From Bacteroidota bacterium (GTDB lineage Bacteria; Bacteroidota; Bacteroidia; UKL13-3): a DNA stretch of 64,000 nucleotides. The notes beneath the pieces were generated by a model, which saw only the letters and a list, made by a program, of their open reading frames with translations, ran no database searches and had not been told where the DNA came from. Shown in pieces: positions 18,057-26,187 of the stretch. The translations under genes and the position numbers were made by a program. Each line of letters opens with the position of its first letter. The first letter of the stretch is position 1. The stretch is taken from positions 59,261 to 123,260 of the forward strand of contig JAIXWI010000019.1 in the NCBI GenBank assembly GCA_027491355.1, written 5' to 3'.

Positions 18057-18821
18057 ATGTTAGAATTACTCTCACAACCTGCAGCTTGGATTTCTTTGAT
18101 TACTTTGACGGTAATGGAAATTGTACTGGGCATTGACAATGTCATTTTCATTTCTTTGGTAACTGGAAAACTAGAACAATCTAAACAACTTGGAGCCAGA
18201 AGAATTGGATTGTTTTTGGCACTATTCATACGCATTGTACTATTGAGTTTTTTAGCAAATATTGTTCACAGCGAACCTGTAAGCATTTTTAACTTTGGAG
18301 ACCATCCTATTACCATCAGAGACTTGGTTTTATTGTCTGGAGGATTGTTTTTACTTTATAAAAGCACTATAGAAATTTTTGAATTACTTGAGCATGATAC
18401 CGAAGAAAAAAGCAAACAAGTAAAGGCCGTTTTTTGGAATGTAGTTTTACAAGTTATCTTGATTGATATTGTATTTTCATTTGACTCAATTATCACAGCT
18501 GTTGGTTTGGCTCAAGACTTACCCATTATGATATTAGCAGTTATCATCTCAATGATCATTATGCTTTTCTTCTCTGGCTTGATTTCTGATTTTATTAACC
18601 AACATCCAAGTGTAAAATTATTGGCTTTAGCCTTCTTACTGGTAATTGGTGTAATGTTAGTGATTGAAGGCTGGAACCATGAAATAGCTCAACAAATCAA
18701 CTTAAAAGCATATGTTTATTTTGCCATGGCTTTCTCTATCTTGGTTGAATTATTGAACATGAAAATGCGTAAAAAAGGTAAAAATGACAAGCCTGTTGAG
18801 CTGAAAGATATTTACAAATAA
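18057..18821 (+). CDS. TerC family integral membrane protein
   Basis: 254-aa inner-membrane protein with about seven helices. The two TerC signature repeats are clear: MEIVLGIDNVIFISLV near residue 22 and DIVFSFDSIITAVGLA near 142, with the conserved membrane aspartates. TerC-family proteins are linked to metal (Mn2+) export and loading of secreted metalloproteins. The name comes from tellurite resistance, but no other ter gene is nearby, so a housekeeping metal role is more likely. lipB follows after 3 nt. Confidence 0.9.
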   Translation: MLELLSQPAAWISLITLTVMEIVLGIDNVIFISLVTGKLEQSKQLGARRIGLFLALFIRIVLLSFLANIVHSEPVSIFNFGDHPITIRDLVLLSGGLFLLYKSTIEIFELLEHDTEEKSKQVKAVFWNVVLQVILIDIVFSFDSIITAVGLAQDLPIMILAVIISMIIMLFFSGLISDFINQHPSVKLLALAFLLVIGVMLVIEGWNHEIAQQINLKAYVYFAMAFSILVELLNMKMRKKGKNDKPVELKDIYK

Positions 18822-18824
18822 TTC

Positions 18825-19529
18825 ATGCAAAAACCCGTTATATTCTCTGACTGGGGGCTTATTGAATACCAAAAAGCTTGGGACCAACAAGAAAACATTT
18901 TTAAGCAATCAGCCGATTTAAAATACCAAAGAAGGCTATCAGGTGAAATGGGGGCTGATCCAATTGAGAACCATCTCATATTCTGCGAACATCCACCTGT
19001 TTACACTTTGGGTAAAAGTGGTAAAATAGAAAACTTGTTGTTGAATGAAGCAGAGCTAAAAGCCATCAACGCTACTTTTTTTCCGATTAACAGAGGAGGT
19101 GATATCACTTTTCATGGTCCGGGCCAAATAGTTGGTTACCCTATTTTTGATTTGGAACAGTTTTACACTGATATTCATCTTTACCTGAGAAACCTTGAGG
19201 AGGCCATTATTTTAACCTTGGCACATTATGGCATTAAAGCTGGAAGGTACGAGGGTTATACTGGTGTTTGGTTAGATGCTGATTTACCCAATGCAAGAAA
19301 AATTTGTGCAATGGGTGTTAGGTGTAGCAGATGGATAACCATGCATGGCTTTGCATTCAATGTCAATACCGACTTGAATTACTTCAAACACATAGTTCCA
19401 TGTGGCATAGACGACAAAGATGTTACATCTATGGAGAGAGAGCTTGGAAAAAAGCTTGAGATTGATACGGTTAAAAAAGTACTGAAAGAAAAGCTTTCTG
19501 AGGTTTTTGAAATCAATTTATTGCCTTAA
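18825..19529 (+). CDS. lipB: Octanoyl-[ACP]:protein N-octanoyltransferase (LipB)
   Basis: 234 aa. It moves octanoate from acyl carrier protein to lipoyl-domain lysines, the first step of lipoate synthesis. Motifs: HPPVYTLGKSG, RGGDITFHGPGQIVGYPI with the substrate-binding RGG/HGPGQ, TGVWL, KICAMGVRCSRWITMHGFAFNVN, and the catalytic cysteine in IVPCGIDDKDVTSM. A substrate for its product, the E2 acyltransferase, is encoded at 53.4 kb. It converges on the acyl-CoA dehydrogenase gene with one base between stops. Confidence 0.96.
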   Translation: MQKPVIFSDWGLIEYQKAWDQQENIFKQSADLKYQRRLSGEMGADPIENHLIFCEHPPVYTLGKSGKIENLLLNEAELKAINATFFPINRGGDITFHGPGQIVGYPIFDLEQFYTDIHLYLRNLEEAIILTLAHYGIKAGRYEGYTGVWLDADLPNARKICAMGVRCSRWITMHGFAFNVNTDLNYFKHIVPCGIDDKDVTSMERELGKKLEIDTVKKVLKEKLSEVFEINLLP

Positions 19530-19530
19530 T

Positions 19531-20673
19531 TTACTTTAGAATACTTCTGGCAATAACCAATTTCTGTATTTCACTGGTTCCCTCTCCTATCGTACAAAGT
19601 TTAGAATCCCTGTAAAACTTTTCAACTGGAAAATCTTTGGTATAGCCATATCCCCCGAATATTTGAACTGCTTCTGTTGCAGCCCATACAGCTACCTCGC
19701 TGGCATAATATTTGGCAAATGCTCCTTCTTTGTTAACACTCAAACCTTTGTTTTTTCTGTCTGCTGCCTGAAGGGTTAACAATTCTGCAGCCTCTATTCT
19801 GGTAGCCATGTCTGCTAATTTGAAAGAAATGCCTTGAAAGTTACTAATTGGCTGTCCAAATTGGTGCCTTTCTTTGGCGTATTTTGTTGAGGCTTCATAA
19901 GCACCTTTTGCAATACCTAAAGACAATGACGCTATTGAAATACGACCACCTTCTAAGATTTTCATGGCTTGCTTGAACCCTTCACCTTCTTTACCTAAAA
20001 GATTTGCTGCAGGAATTCGACAATCTTCAAATATCAATTCAGCAGTTTCAGAAGCACGCATGCCCAATTTATTTTCTTTCTTTCCTCCTCTAAAGCCAGG
20101 AGTACCTCTCTCTACTACAAAAGCACTGATGCCATTAGAATCTAACAATTCTCCAGTTCTTGCTAAGACAACAGCTACTTCTCCTGAAATACCATGTGTG
20201 ATCCAGTTTTTACTTCCATTCAATACCCACTCATCTCCGTCTCTTTTTGCAACACATTGCATGCGCATGGCATCGCTTCCAGTATTTGCTTCTGTTAAGC
20301 CCCATGCACCTATCCATTCTCCAGTTGCCAGTTTAGGCAACCATTTTTGTTTTTGTTCCTCGTTACCAAAATAAAGGATATGACCCGTACACAATGAATT
20401 GTGTGCAGCCATACTTAAACCAACTGAACCACATACTTTGGACATTTCAATGATAGCCGTCATGTATTCAAAATAGCCAAGGCCTGAACCTCCGTAATTT
20501 TCAGGCACCAAAATACCCATCAAACCCATTTGGCCCATTTGCTTGAACAATTCTCTTGGGAAAATCTGCGATTCGTCCCATTCCATCACATGGGGCCTAA
20601 CATGTCTTTCTGCAAAATCTCTGACCATGTTTGCTATCATTTGCTGGCTTTCTGTTTGTTCAAAATTCATCAT
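19531..20673 (-). CDS. Acyl-CoA dehydrogenase
   Basis: 380-aa FAD enzyme oxidising acyl-CoA to 2-enoyl-CoA. Motifs: [14 protein letters not shown] and [10 protein letters not shown] (FAD/substrate binding), RMASE-like [40 protein letters not shown], and the C-terminal [20 protein letters not shown] with catalytic Glu in IGEGTSEIQ. Length and motifs fit the short- and branched-chain group; the chain-length preference cannot be assigned. It stands alone on the minus strand. Confidence 0.92.
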   Translation of the reverse strand: MMNFEQTESQQMIANMVRDFAERHVRPHVMEWDESQIFPRELFKQMGQMGLMGILVPENYGGSGLGYFEYMTAIIEMSKVCGSVGLSMAAHNSLCTGHILYFGNEEQKQKWLPKLATGEWIGAWGLTEANTGSDAMRMQCVAKRDGDEWVLNGSKNWITHGISGEVAVVLARTGELLDSNGISAFVVERGTPGFRGGKKENKLGMRASETAELIFEDCRIPAANLLGKEGEGFKQAMKILEGGRISIASLSLGIAKGAYEASTKYAKERHQFGQPISNFQGISFKLADMATRIEAAELLTLQAADRKNKGLSVNKEGAFAKYYASEVAVWAATEAVQIFGGYGYTKDFPVEKFYRDSKLCTIGEGTSEIQKLVIARSILK

Positions 20674-20743
20674 TTGAATTGGTTTTATTTATGGCTGCAA
20701 TATCTTCAATTATGTTCAGAAATTGAAACCCTTTACATTTTTT

Positions 20744-21385
20744 TTACTTTGTAATTTCTATGTAGGGTAAAATTAAATTGTAAATAGAATCATTCATGGT
20801 TTTGAGTGCTTTGATATCTGTGAGTTGATTGAAAGCACCATGCTGTTCTCGGAAACGAATCAATTGTTTTGACAATGAATATTTGAAATAAGGATGCTGT
20901 TGCAACGAGGCCAGTTCACAGGTATTTAAATTGAATTTATGCACTTTACTCGGATTGACATAAATGACATCCTGCAAGTCGTATAAAAAATCTTCTTGAA
21001 AGCCATAAATTTCTGTCAATTGATAAACGGAATGGAACCCACCTAATTTTGTTCTGTAAGCAATAATTTTCCCCGCTAACTTAGGCCCAATTTTGTACAA
21101 TTTTTCCAAAGCAACAGAATCGGTTGTATTGAGTTCAACCCTAGAAGGCTTTTGAACCTTGTCACTTGTAATCAAGTTGGATGCAATTTTAGTTTCAGGC
21201 ATTGACGCGTCTGTTTGCGTAATCAATTGAACAGTAATTGGATCTTGATGAACCCACAATGGAATACAGGCGTTGGCAATTCCAATTACTCCTAATAAAA
21301 AGAGCAACAAGTATATGCCTTGCTGCTCTTTTTGTAGTGTATAAAAATACGATTGAAAAATGAATTTAAGGTTTGTCTTTTTCAT
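20744..21385 (-). CDS. ComEA-like helix-hairpin-helix protein, membrane anchored
   Basis: 213 aa with one N-terminal membrane helix (about 22-45, GIYLLLFLLGVIGIANACIPLWV). Helix-hairpin-helix motifs follow: LEKLYKIGPKLAGKIIAYRTKLGGF and a degenerate second set (ELASLQQHPYFKYSLSKQLIRFREQHGAF). ComEA-type proteins bind DNA nonspecifically in the periplasm, often for uptake. No other competence gene lies here, so DNA uptake is only one option. The first 20 bases of its coding sequence overlap the end of the small membrane gene upstream. Confidence 0.82.
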   Translation of the reverse strand: MKKTNLKFIFQSYFYTLQKEQQGIYLLLFLLGVIGIANACIPLWVHQDPITVQLITQTDASMPETKIASNLITSDKVQKPSRVELNTTDSVALEKLYKIGPKLAGKIIAYRTKLGGFHSVYQLTEIYGFQEDFLYDLQDVIYVNPSKVHKFNLNTCELASLQQHPYFKYSLSKQLIRFREQHGAFNQLTDIKALKTMNDSIYNLILPYIEITK

Positions 21386-21536
21386 GGTTTTCTGGGGCTT
21401 TGTTCAACTTTGGATTTTTTACGATGAAAAAATACAACAGCGCAAAAACAAAGGCACCAAAAAAGATTTCAGTTAAAAACCAAAACCAGAAACCTGCTGG
21501 TTCTACTTGGTCTGAGAGCAAAATAAATTTATGCAT
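21366..21536 (-). CDS. Small membrane protein, 56 aa, unknown function
   Basis: Not in the ORF track. The minus strand from ATG at 21534-21536 to TAA at 21366-21368 encodes MHKFILLSDQVEPAGFWFWF... with one strong membrane helix (about 16-39, rich in Phe) and a charged tail ending ENHEKDKP. The start overlaps the rfbD stop by 8 bases and the end overlaps the ComEA-like start by 20 bases, the pattern of a coupled three-gene operon. No known family was recognised. Confidence 0.72.
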   Translation of the reverse strand: MHKFILLSDQVEPAGFWFWFLTEIFFGAFVFALLYFFIVKNPKLNKAPENHEKDKP

Positions 21537-22440
21537 GGTGAAGAGATTTGAGTTGATTGTCTACAATTTGAAGGCCTTCCTTAAAAGTATGCGCTTGGTA
21601 ATTCAGCAGAGTAATAGCTTTGTGAATTTGAAAGCCAGTAATAGGTGGTCGCTTGGCTGGTTGTTGAATGCCTTCACTGCTGGACATGCTGATCAATGAT
21701 TTATCCAAGTTCCAAAAATCGGCAACCTGCACCACCAAATCATAAATACTCATAAAGTTTTGACCAGAAATATGAAAAATACCAGTTGCTTTTTGAGCAG
21801 CAACCAATGCACAAGCTTTTGCTAAATCTTCGGCCAATGTAGGGGTCCTGAACTGGTCTGCTACCACTTGAATGGACTTACCACTTTCTAAAGCATTTTT
21901 AGCCCACAATACAATATTGGAACGGCTCATGTCTTTGACAACACCATACACCAATACTGTGCGAAGAATTGCCCATGAATTTGAATGGGCTTGCACCAAT
22001 TGTTCTGCCTTGAGTTTAGAGTGCCCATAATAGCTAAGCGGATTGGGCTTTTCGTTTTCATGCAAGGGACCATGTGTACCATCAAAGATGAAATCGGTTG
22101 ACAAATGAATCAAATGAGCGTTAATTTGGTTACAAGCATTCACAATAAATTGAACCGCTTTAACATTGAGCAAATCACAGTTTACCTGATCTAATTCACA
22201 GGCATCTACATTGGTCATTGCTGCTGTATGTATAACGACATCGGGTTTTGTTTCATTGAATACTTGGTTCACTTCCGCTTCAATTGTAATGTCTAAAGCA
22301 CAGTAAGTATAATTTCCCGGAAAGGGATACCTGTCAGCTCCTCTTGCTGTTGCAATCAGTTCAACTTCTGGAAATTGTTTGTAATGATCCAACAACTTTT
22401 GACCTAAAAGCCCATTACTGCCTGTTACCAATACTTTCAT
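21529..22440 (-). CDS. rfbD: dTDP-4-dehydrorhamnose reductase-like SDR (RfbD)
   Basis: 303-aa extended short-chain dehydrogenase. N-terminal NAD(P)-binding VTGSNGLLGQKLLDHY, HTAAMTNVDACELD, DFIFDGTHGPLHENEKPNPLSYYGHSKLKAE with the catalytic YxxxK, and the late RPPITGFQIHKAITLL. The family makes dTDP-L-rhamnose for surface polysaccharide. The other rml genes are absent here, so a related sugar reductase is possible. It heads a three-gene minus-strand operon and is divergent from miaB. Confidence 0.85.
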   Translation of the reverse strand: MKVLVTGSNGLLGQKLLDHYKQFPEVELIATARGADRYPFPGNYTYCALDITIEAEVNQVFNETKPDVVIHTAAMTNVDACELDQVNCDLLNVKAVQFIVNACNQINAHLIHLSTDFIFDGTHGPLHENEKPNPLSYYGHSKLKAEQLVQAHSNSWAILRTVLVYGVVKDMSRSNIVLWAKNALESGKSIQVVADQFRTPTLAEDLAKACALVAAQKATGIFHISGQNFMSIYDLVVQVADFWNLDKSLISMSSSEGIQQPAKRPPITGFQIHKAITLLNYQAHTFKEGLQIVDNQLKSLHHA

Positions 22441-22575
22441 AAGAAATAATATAGGCCTGCAATATGCGGTAAATGAGCCTTTTTCACAAGTTTATGAAGC
22501 AGCATAAGTACATTTACCCAATTTAATTTTTACCTGATAAAGACTTAAAAAACTGCCAGACTGTCAGATATTCTA

Positions 22576-22583
22576 TATATTTG
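22576..22583 (+). promoter_or_regulatory. -7 box of miaB
   Basis: TATATTTG matches TAnnTTTG perfectly. The ORF-track TTG start at 22581 lies inside this box, so the real start is the ATG at 22605, 21 bases downstream. Confidence 0.55.
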
Positions 22584-22604
22584 CAGGTCGAATTTAAATA
22601 CCCA

Positions 22605-23987
22605 ATGAAAGGAATCACCGCAAATATTGAGCGTCCCAATGCCCAAAGAAAACTATACATTGAAACCTATGGCTGTGCTATGAACCTGGCTGACAGCGAA
22701 GTAGTAGCATCCATCTTATCAGACAAGGGGTTTCAAACCACCCACCAAATAGAACAAGCAGATGTAGTTTTTATCAATACTTGTTCAATCAGAGACAATG
22801 CAGAATCACATGTTTGGGGAAGATTGAAAGAATTCAAACCCCACAAACGGAAAAATCCAAAATTAATCATTGGGGTATTGGGTTGTATGGCAGAAAGACT
22901 AAAAAATGATTTACTTGAAAAAGAACAAATCATAGACATTGTTGTAGGCCCAGATGCATACAGAGACATTCCCAGACTCATTGAACAAGTTGATGAAGGA
23001 AGCAAAGCGGTCAATGTATTGTTGTCGAGAGAAGAAACTTATGCTGAAATTACTCCAGTACGTTTGAGTTCGAATGGAGTTACTGCATTTATTTCCATTA
23101 TGAGGGGCTGTAACAACATGTGTTCTTTTTGCGTGGTACCTTTTACAAGAGGAAGAGAAAGGAGCAGACCTTCTGCGTCTATTGTAAAGGAAGCAACCGA
23201 GTTGTATCAAGCTGGCTACAAAGAAGTCACCTTGCTAGGACAAAATGTAGATTCATACAATGAACAAAATGATGCAGGCGAAAGTATTTGCAATTTTGCT
23301 GGTTTATTAAAAAAAGTGGCAGCTGTTGCGCCAAATTTGAGGGTTCGTTTTAGCAGTTCGCATCCTAAAGACATTACCGATGAGGTATTGTTTGCCATGC
23401 AAAGCCATCCCAATATTTGCAAGCATATTCATTTTCCAATTCAATCGGGCAATAGCCGAGTGTTGAATTTAATGAACCGCACCTACGACAGAGAATGGTT
23501 GATAAAACGTATTCAACGCATCCGAGAATTGATACCAAACTGTGGCATTTCCACTGATATCATTGCTGGCTTTTGCACAGAAACAGATGCTGAACACCAA
23601 GAAACTGTTAACATGATGCGTGACCTGCAGTTCAATTTTGCCTTTATGTATGCATACAGTGAAAGAGAAGGCACCTTGGCACAGAGAAGATATGCTGATG
23701 ATGTACCAGCTGAAGTTAAAAGCAGTAGATTGGCTGAAATAATTGGTACACAACAAAAGAATTCTGTTTATTTAAACCAAAGAGAAATTGGTAAAATACA
23801 TACGGTTTTAGCTGAAGGTTTTTCTAAACGTTCCGATCAAGATTTACGTGGCCGAAATGACCAAAACATCATTGTTATTTTCCCGAAAGAAAATTATGAA
23901 AAAGGTCAATACGTTAGGGTAAGGATTGAAAGTGCAACACAAACTACCTTGATAGGCAAAGCCATAGAACATATTCCTCAACCTTAA
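22605..23987 (+). CDS. miaB: tRNA-2-methylthio-N6-dimethylallyladenosine synthase (MiaB)
   Basis: About 460 aa. It adds the 2-methylthio group to i6A37 of tRNA, acting after MiaA. The N-terminal MTTase domain carries three cluster cysteines ([25 protein letters not shown]). The radical SAM cluster is [27 protein letters not shown] domain closes the protein ([12 protein letters not shown] ... [19 protein letters not shown]). The start was moved from the tracked TTG to ATG 22605, giving [12 protein letters not shown]. The sigma-54 activator follows after 15 bases. Confidence 0.96.
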   Translation: MKGITANIERPNAQRKLYIETYGCAMNLADSEVVASILSDKGFQTTHQIEQADVVFINTCSIRDNAESHVWGRLKEFKPHKRKNPKLIIGVLGCMAERLKNDLLEKEQIIDIVVGPDAYRDIPRLIEQVDEGSKAVNVLLSREETYAEITPVRLSSNGVTAFISIMRGCNNMCSFCVVPFTRGRERSRPSASIVKEATELYQAGYKEVTLLGQNVDSYNEQNDAGESICNFAGLLKKVAAVAPNLRVRFSSSHPKDITDEVLFAMQSHPNICKHIHFPIQSGNSRVLNLMNRTYDREWLIKRIQRIRELIPNCGISTDIIAGFCTETDAEHQETVNMMRDLQFNFAFMYAYSEREGTLAQRRYADDVPAEVKSSRLAEIIGTQQKNSVYLNQREIGKIHTVLAEGFSKRSDQDLRGRNDQNIIVIFPKENYEKGQYVRVRIESATQTTLIGKAIEHIPQP

Positions 23988-24002
23988 TACTTAGGCACAC
24001 TA

Positions 24003-25244
24003 ATGAACATTCAAGATATCAAACAAAGATTTGAGATTATAGGAAATTCACCCTTGTTAAACATTGCATTGGAAACAGCTGTTAAAGTTGCTGCCACAGA
24101 CATTACGGTATTAATCAATGGTGAAAGTGGAGTTGGGAAAGAAGCGTTTTCAAAAATCATTCACTCATTAAGTCATCGCAAACATGGGCCATTCATTGCA
24201 GTAAACTGTGGTGCAATTCCTGAAGGCACCATCGACTCAGAATTATTTGGCCATGAAAAAGGATCATTTACTGGTGCACACGAAACAAGAAAAGGCTATT
24301 TTGAAACAGTTAACGGAGGCACCATTTTTTTAGATGAAGTAGGAGAACTACCGCTTGAAACCCAAGCACGTTTATTACGGGTTTTAGAGAGTGGAGAATT
24401 CATTAAAGTAGGTTCTAGCAAAGCACAAAAAACAGATGTTAGGGTTGTAGCTGCAACCAACAAAGATTTGCTCGATTTATCCATGACTGGTAAATTTAGA
24501 GAAGATTTGTATTACCGACTTTCAACTGTTCCAATTAAGGTGCCACCATTGAGAGAACGTAAAGAAGACATCAACTTATTGTTTAGAAAATTCTCTGCAG
24601 ACTTTGCAGAAAAGTACCATTCTAAACCTGTCATACTTGAACCAGATGCACTTCAACTATTGGTTAATTTTAGATGGCCAGGAAACATCCGACAATTGAA
24701 AAACATTGCTGAGCAGTTGTCTGTATTAGATGAAGATAAAATAGTCAATGGCGCCGAATTAAAAAGAGTACTTCCACCAGAGAAAACAGGTTTACCAATG
24801 GTTTTAGGCAATTTCAACAACGAAATGCAACTGAGTGAAAGAGACATCATGTACAAATTTCTACTCGATCTCCGAAAAGACCTTTCTGATTTAAAAGGGG
24901 TAGTTTATGACATGATGCAAAACAGAGAGCACTTTGGTAATGTTCCGGTTAATGCCAACCCTATTTTTAGTGCAAACGAACTCAATACTGTTCACCATAC
25001 AACACCTGTTACACCTACCGTAGTACAAATCAATCCTGGAACTAACTTGGTAAAATCGGGTGATTACATCGATATCACAGAAGCCAATATGGAACCAGAA
25101 TCATTGTCATTGGAGCAAAAAGAAATTGAATTGATAAAAAAATCACTGGATAAACACAATGGCAAACGCAAGAAAGCTGCACAAGAATTGGGTATTTCGG
25201 AGCGAACGCTATACCGAAAAATCAAACAATATGATTTGGAATAG
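24003..25244 (+). CDS. Sigma-54-dependent transcriptional activator without receiver domain
   Basis: 413 aa. The AAA+ sigma-54 interaction domain starts almost at the N-terminus: Walker A INGESGVGKEAF, the GSFTGA loop that contacts sigma-54, Walker B GGTIFLDEVGELP, and FREDLYYRLSTVPI. A variable linker (about 270-355) and a Fis-type helix-turn-helix (NGKRKKAAQELGISERTLYRKIKQYDLE) follow. With no receiver or GAF domain, activity must be controlled in another way. miaB followed by such a regulator is a common Bacteroidota order, usually continued by an LptE-like gene; here repeats follow instead. Confidence 0.92.
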   Translation: MNIQDIKQRFEIIGNSPLLNIALETAVKVAATDITVLINGESGVGKEAFSKIIHSLSHRKHGPFIAVNCGAIPEGTIDSELFGHEKGSFTGAHETRKGYFETVNGGTIFLDEVGELPLETQARLLRVLESGEFIKVGSSKAQKTDVRVVAATNKDLLDLSMTGKFREDLYYRLSTVPIKVPPLRERKEDINLLFRKFSADFAEKYHSKPVILEPDALQLLVNFRWPGNIRQLKNIAEQLSVLDEDKIVNGAELKRVLPPEKTGLPMVLGNFNNEMQLSERDIMYKFLLDLRKDLSDLKGVVYDMMQNREHFGNVPVNANPIFSANELNTVHHTTPVTPTVVQINPGTNLVKSGDYIDITEANMEPESLSLEQKEIELIKKSLDKHNGKRKKAAQELGISERTLYRKIKQYDLE

Positions 25245-25332
25245 GTAATTGGTTTGGAGAACTTATTTAGTTGTGTGTGAGTTATTGGTTTGATAGTTGT
25301 TGCTCAAGAATTGTCAATCGGTTGTTGTTTAA

Positions 25333-25694
25333 TTGGAACATCCGATTGATATTGGTTTAGGGATGAGATTTTGAATAGTCTTGAGTGAATGGTCGTGTGA
25401 GAGTTTTGAATTTGATTCTCCCTTTTTTCGAAAAACTAAATTGCTGCTTTTGAACGGTAATTGGCTAAAAGTCATTTTCCGTACCTTTTTTCTTGATAAA
25501 AAAGGTACCCCAAAAATCAAGACCTCCGCCAATCGGCTTAAAATCTATCTGCGTCCTTGTTCTCCACGCGCATAACGCAGCAAGTCAATACTGTTTCTGC
25601 TTGTTGTTTTTTGTTAATTGCTGTCGGGATTCGCTTGCTGCAGGCTTACCCACAACAAGTACTGGTGATTTTGTGCGCCGATTGACAATGGTCG
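25333..25694. repeat. Tandem ~370-bp repeat, unit 1
   Basis: This unit runs from GGAACATCCGATTGATAT to the CAATGGTCG end. Constant landmarks in order are GATGAGATTTTGAATAGTC, TTGATTCTCCCTTTTTTC, a GTACCTTTTTT/AAAAAAGGTAC hairpin, GACCTCCGCCAATCGGC, CTGCGTCCTTGTTCTCCACG, TCGCTTGCTGCAGGC and GTGCGCCGATTGACAATGG. Short inverted ends CAATCGGC/GCCGATTG (25530-25537 and 25677-25684) bracket about 155 bp. Frames differ between copies, so it is not read as coding. Confidence 0.9.
25481..25508. repeat. Hairpin inside repeat unit 1
   Basis: A perfect 11-bp inverted repeat GTACCTTTTTT / AAAAAAGGTAC with a 6-nt loop. The TCTTGAT in its loop and arm can instead pair with ATCAAGA 19 bases downstream (25516-25522). 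The same hairpin recurs at 25853-25880 and 30216-30243, and with one changed end base near 29845-29873. Confidence 0.85.
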
Positions 25695-26067
25695 ATTCAT
25701 TCGAACGAGATTGGTTTTGGGATGAGATTTGAATAGTCTTGTGTGAATGGTCGAGCCATAGTTTTGAATTTGATTCTCCCTTTTTTCAAGTTGAAAAATT
25801 CAAAAAACTAGTTTGCAGCTTTTGATCGGTAATTGGTTAAAAGTCATGTTTCGTACCTTTTTTCTTGATAAAAAAGGTACCCCAAAAATCAAGACCTCCG
25901 CCAATCGGCTTAAAATCTATCTGCGTCCTTGTTCTCCACGCGCATAACGCAGCAAGTCAATATTGGTTTCTGCTTGTTGTTTTTAGTTAATTGCTGTCGG
26001 GATTCGCTTGCTGCAGGCCTTCCCACAACAAGCACTGGTGATTTTGTGCGCCGATTGACAATGGTCG
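25695..26067. repeat. Tandem ~370-bp repeat, unit 2
   Basis: All landmarks of unit 1 appear in the same order. The copy has an extra AAGTTGAAAAATTCAAAAAACTAG-like segment after the C/T-rich tract (also in unit 3) and ends GATTGACAATGGTCG. The near-identical stretch from the hairpin through GCGCATAACGCAGCAAGTC indicates recent duplication of units 1 and 2. Confidence 0.9.
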
Positions 26068-26109
26068 GAAAATCCGATTGGTATTTTCTTTTGGATGAGA
26101 TTTTTAGTG
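26068..26109. repeat. Start fragment of repeat unit 3 (interrupted)
   Basis: GGAAAATCCGATTGGTATTTTCTTTTGGATGAGATTTT is the beginning of a third unit. Similarity stops here and resumes at 29753 on the other side of the 1127-aa gene, with about 30-40 bases of the consensus missing between the two parts. Confidence 0.7.
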
Positions 26110-26187
26110 ACTTCTTTAATTATAATTTGAATTTAAAAATCAAACATAAAATGACTCATTTATTTTGAAGATACTTTGAAAATAAAA

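Noticed and set aside
18057-18821. Tellurite-resistance gene
   Set aside because: A lone TerC-family gene next to lipB, with no terA/B/D/Z genes, is better read as a housekeeping metal-related membrane protein.
22581-22604. TTG start for miaB (ORF track)
   Set aside because: The codon overlaps a perfect -7 promoter box; the ATG at 22605 gives the normal family N-terminus.
25493-26168. Two plus ORFs sharing the peptide NCCRDSLAAGLPTTSTGDFVRRLTMV
   Set aside because: They are readings of the tandem repeat; the frame is broken in unit 3 and deleted in unit 4, so there is no sign of selection on the peptide.
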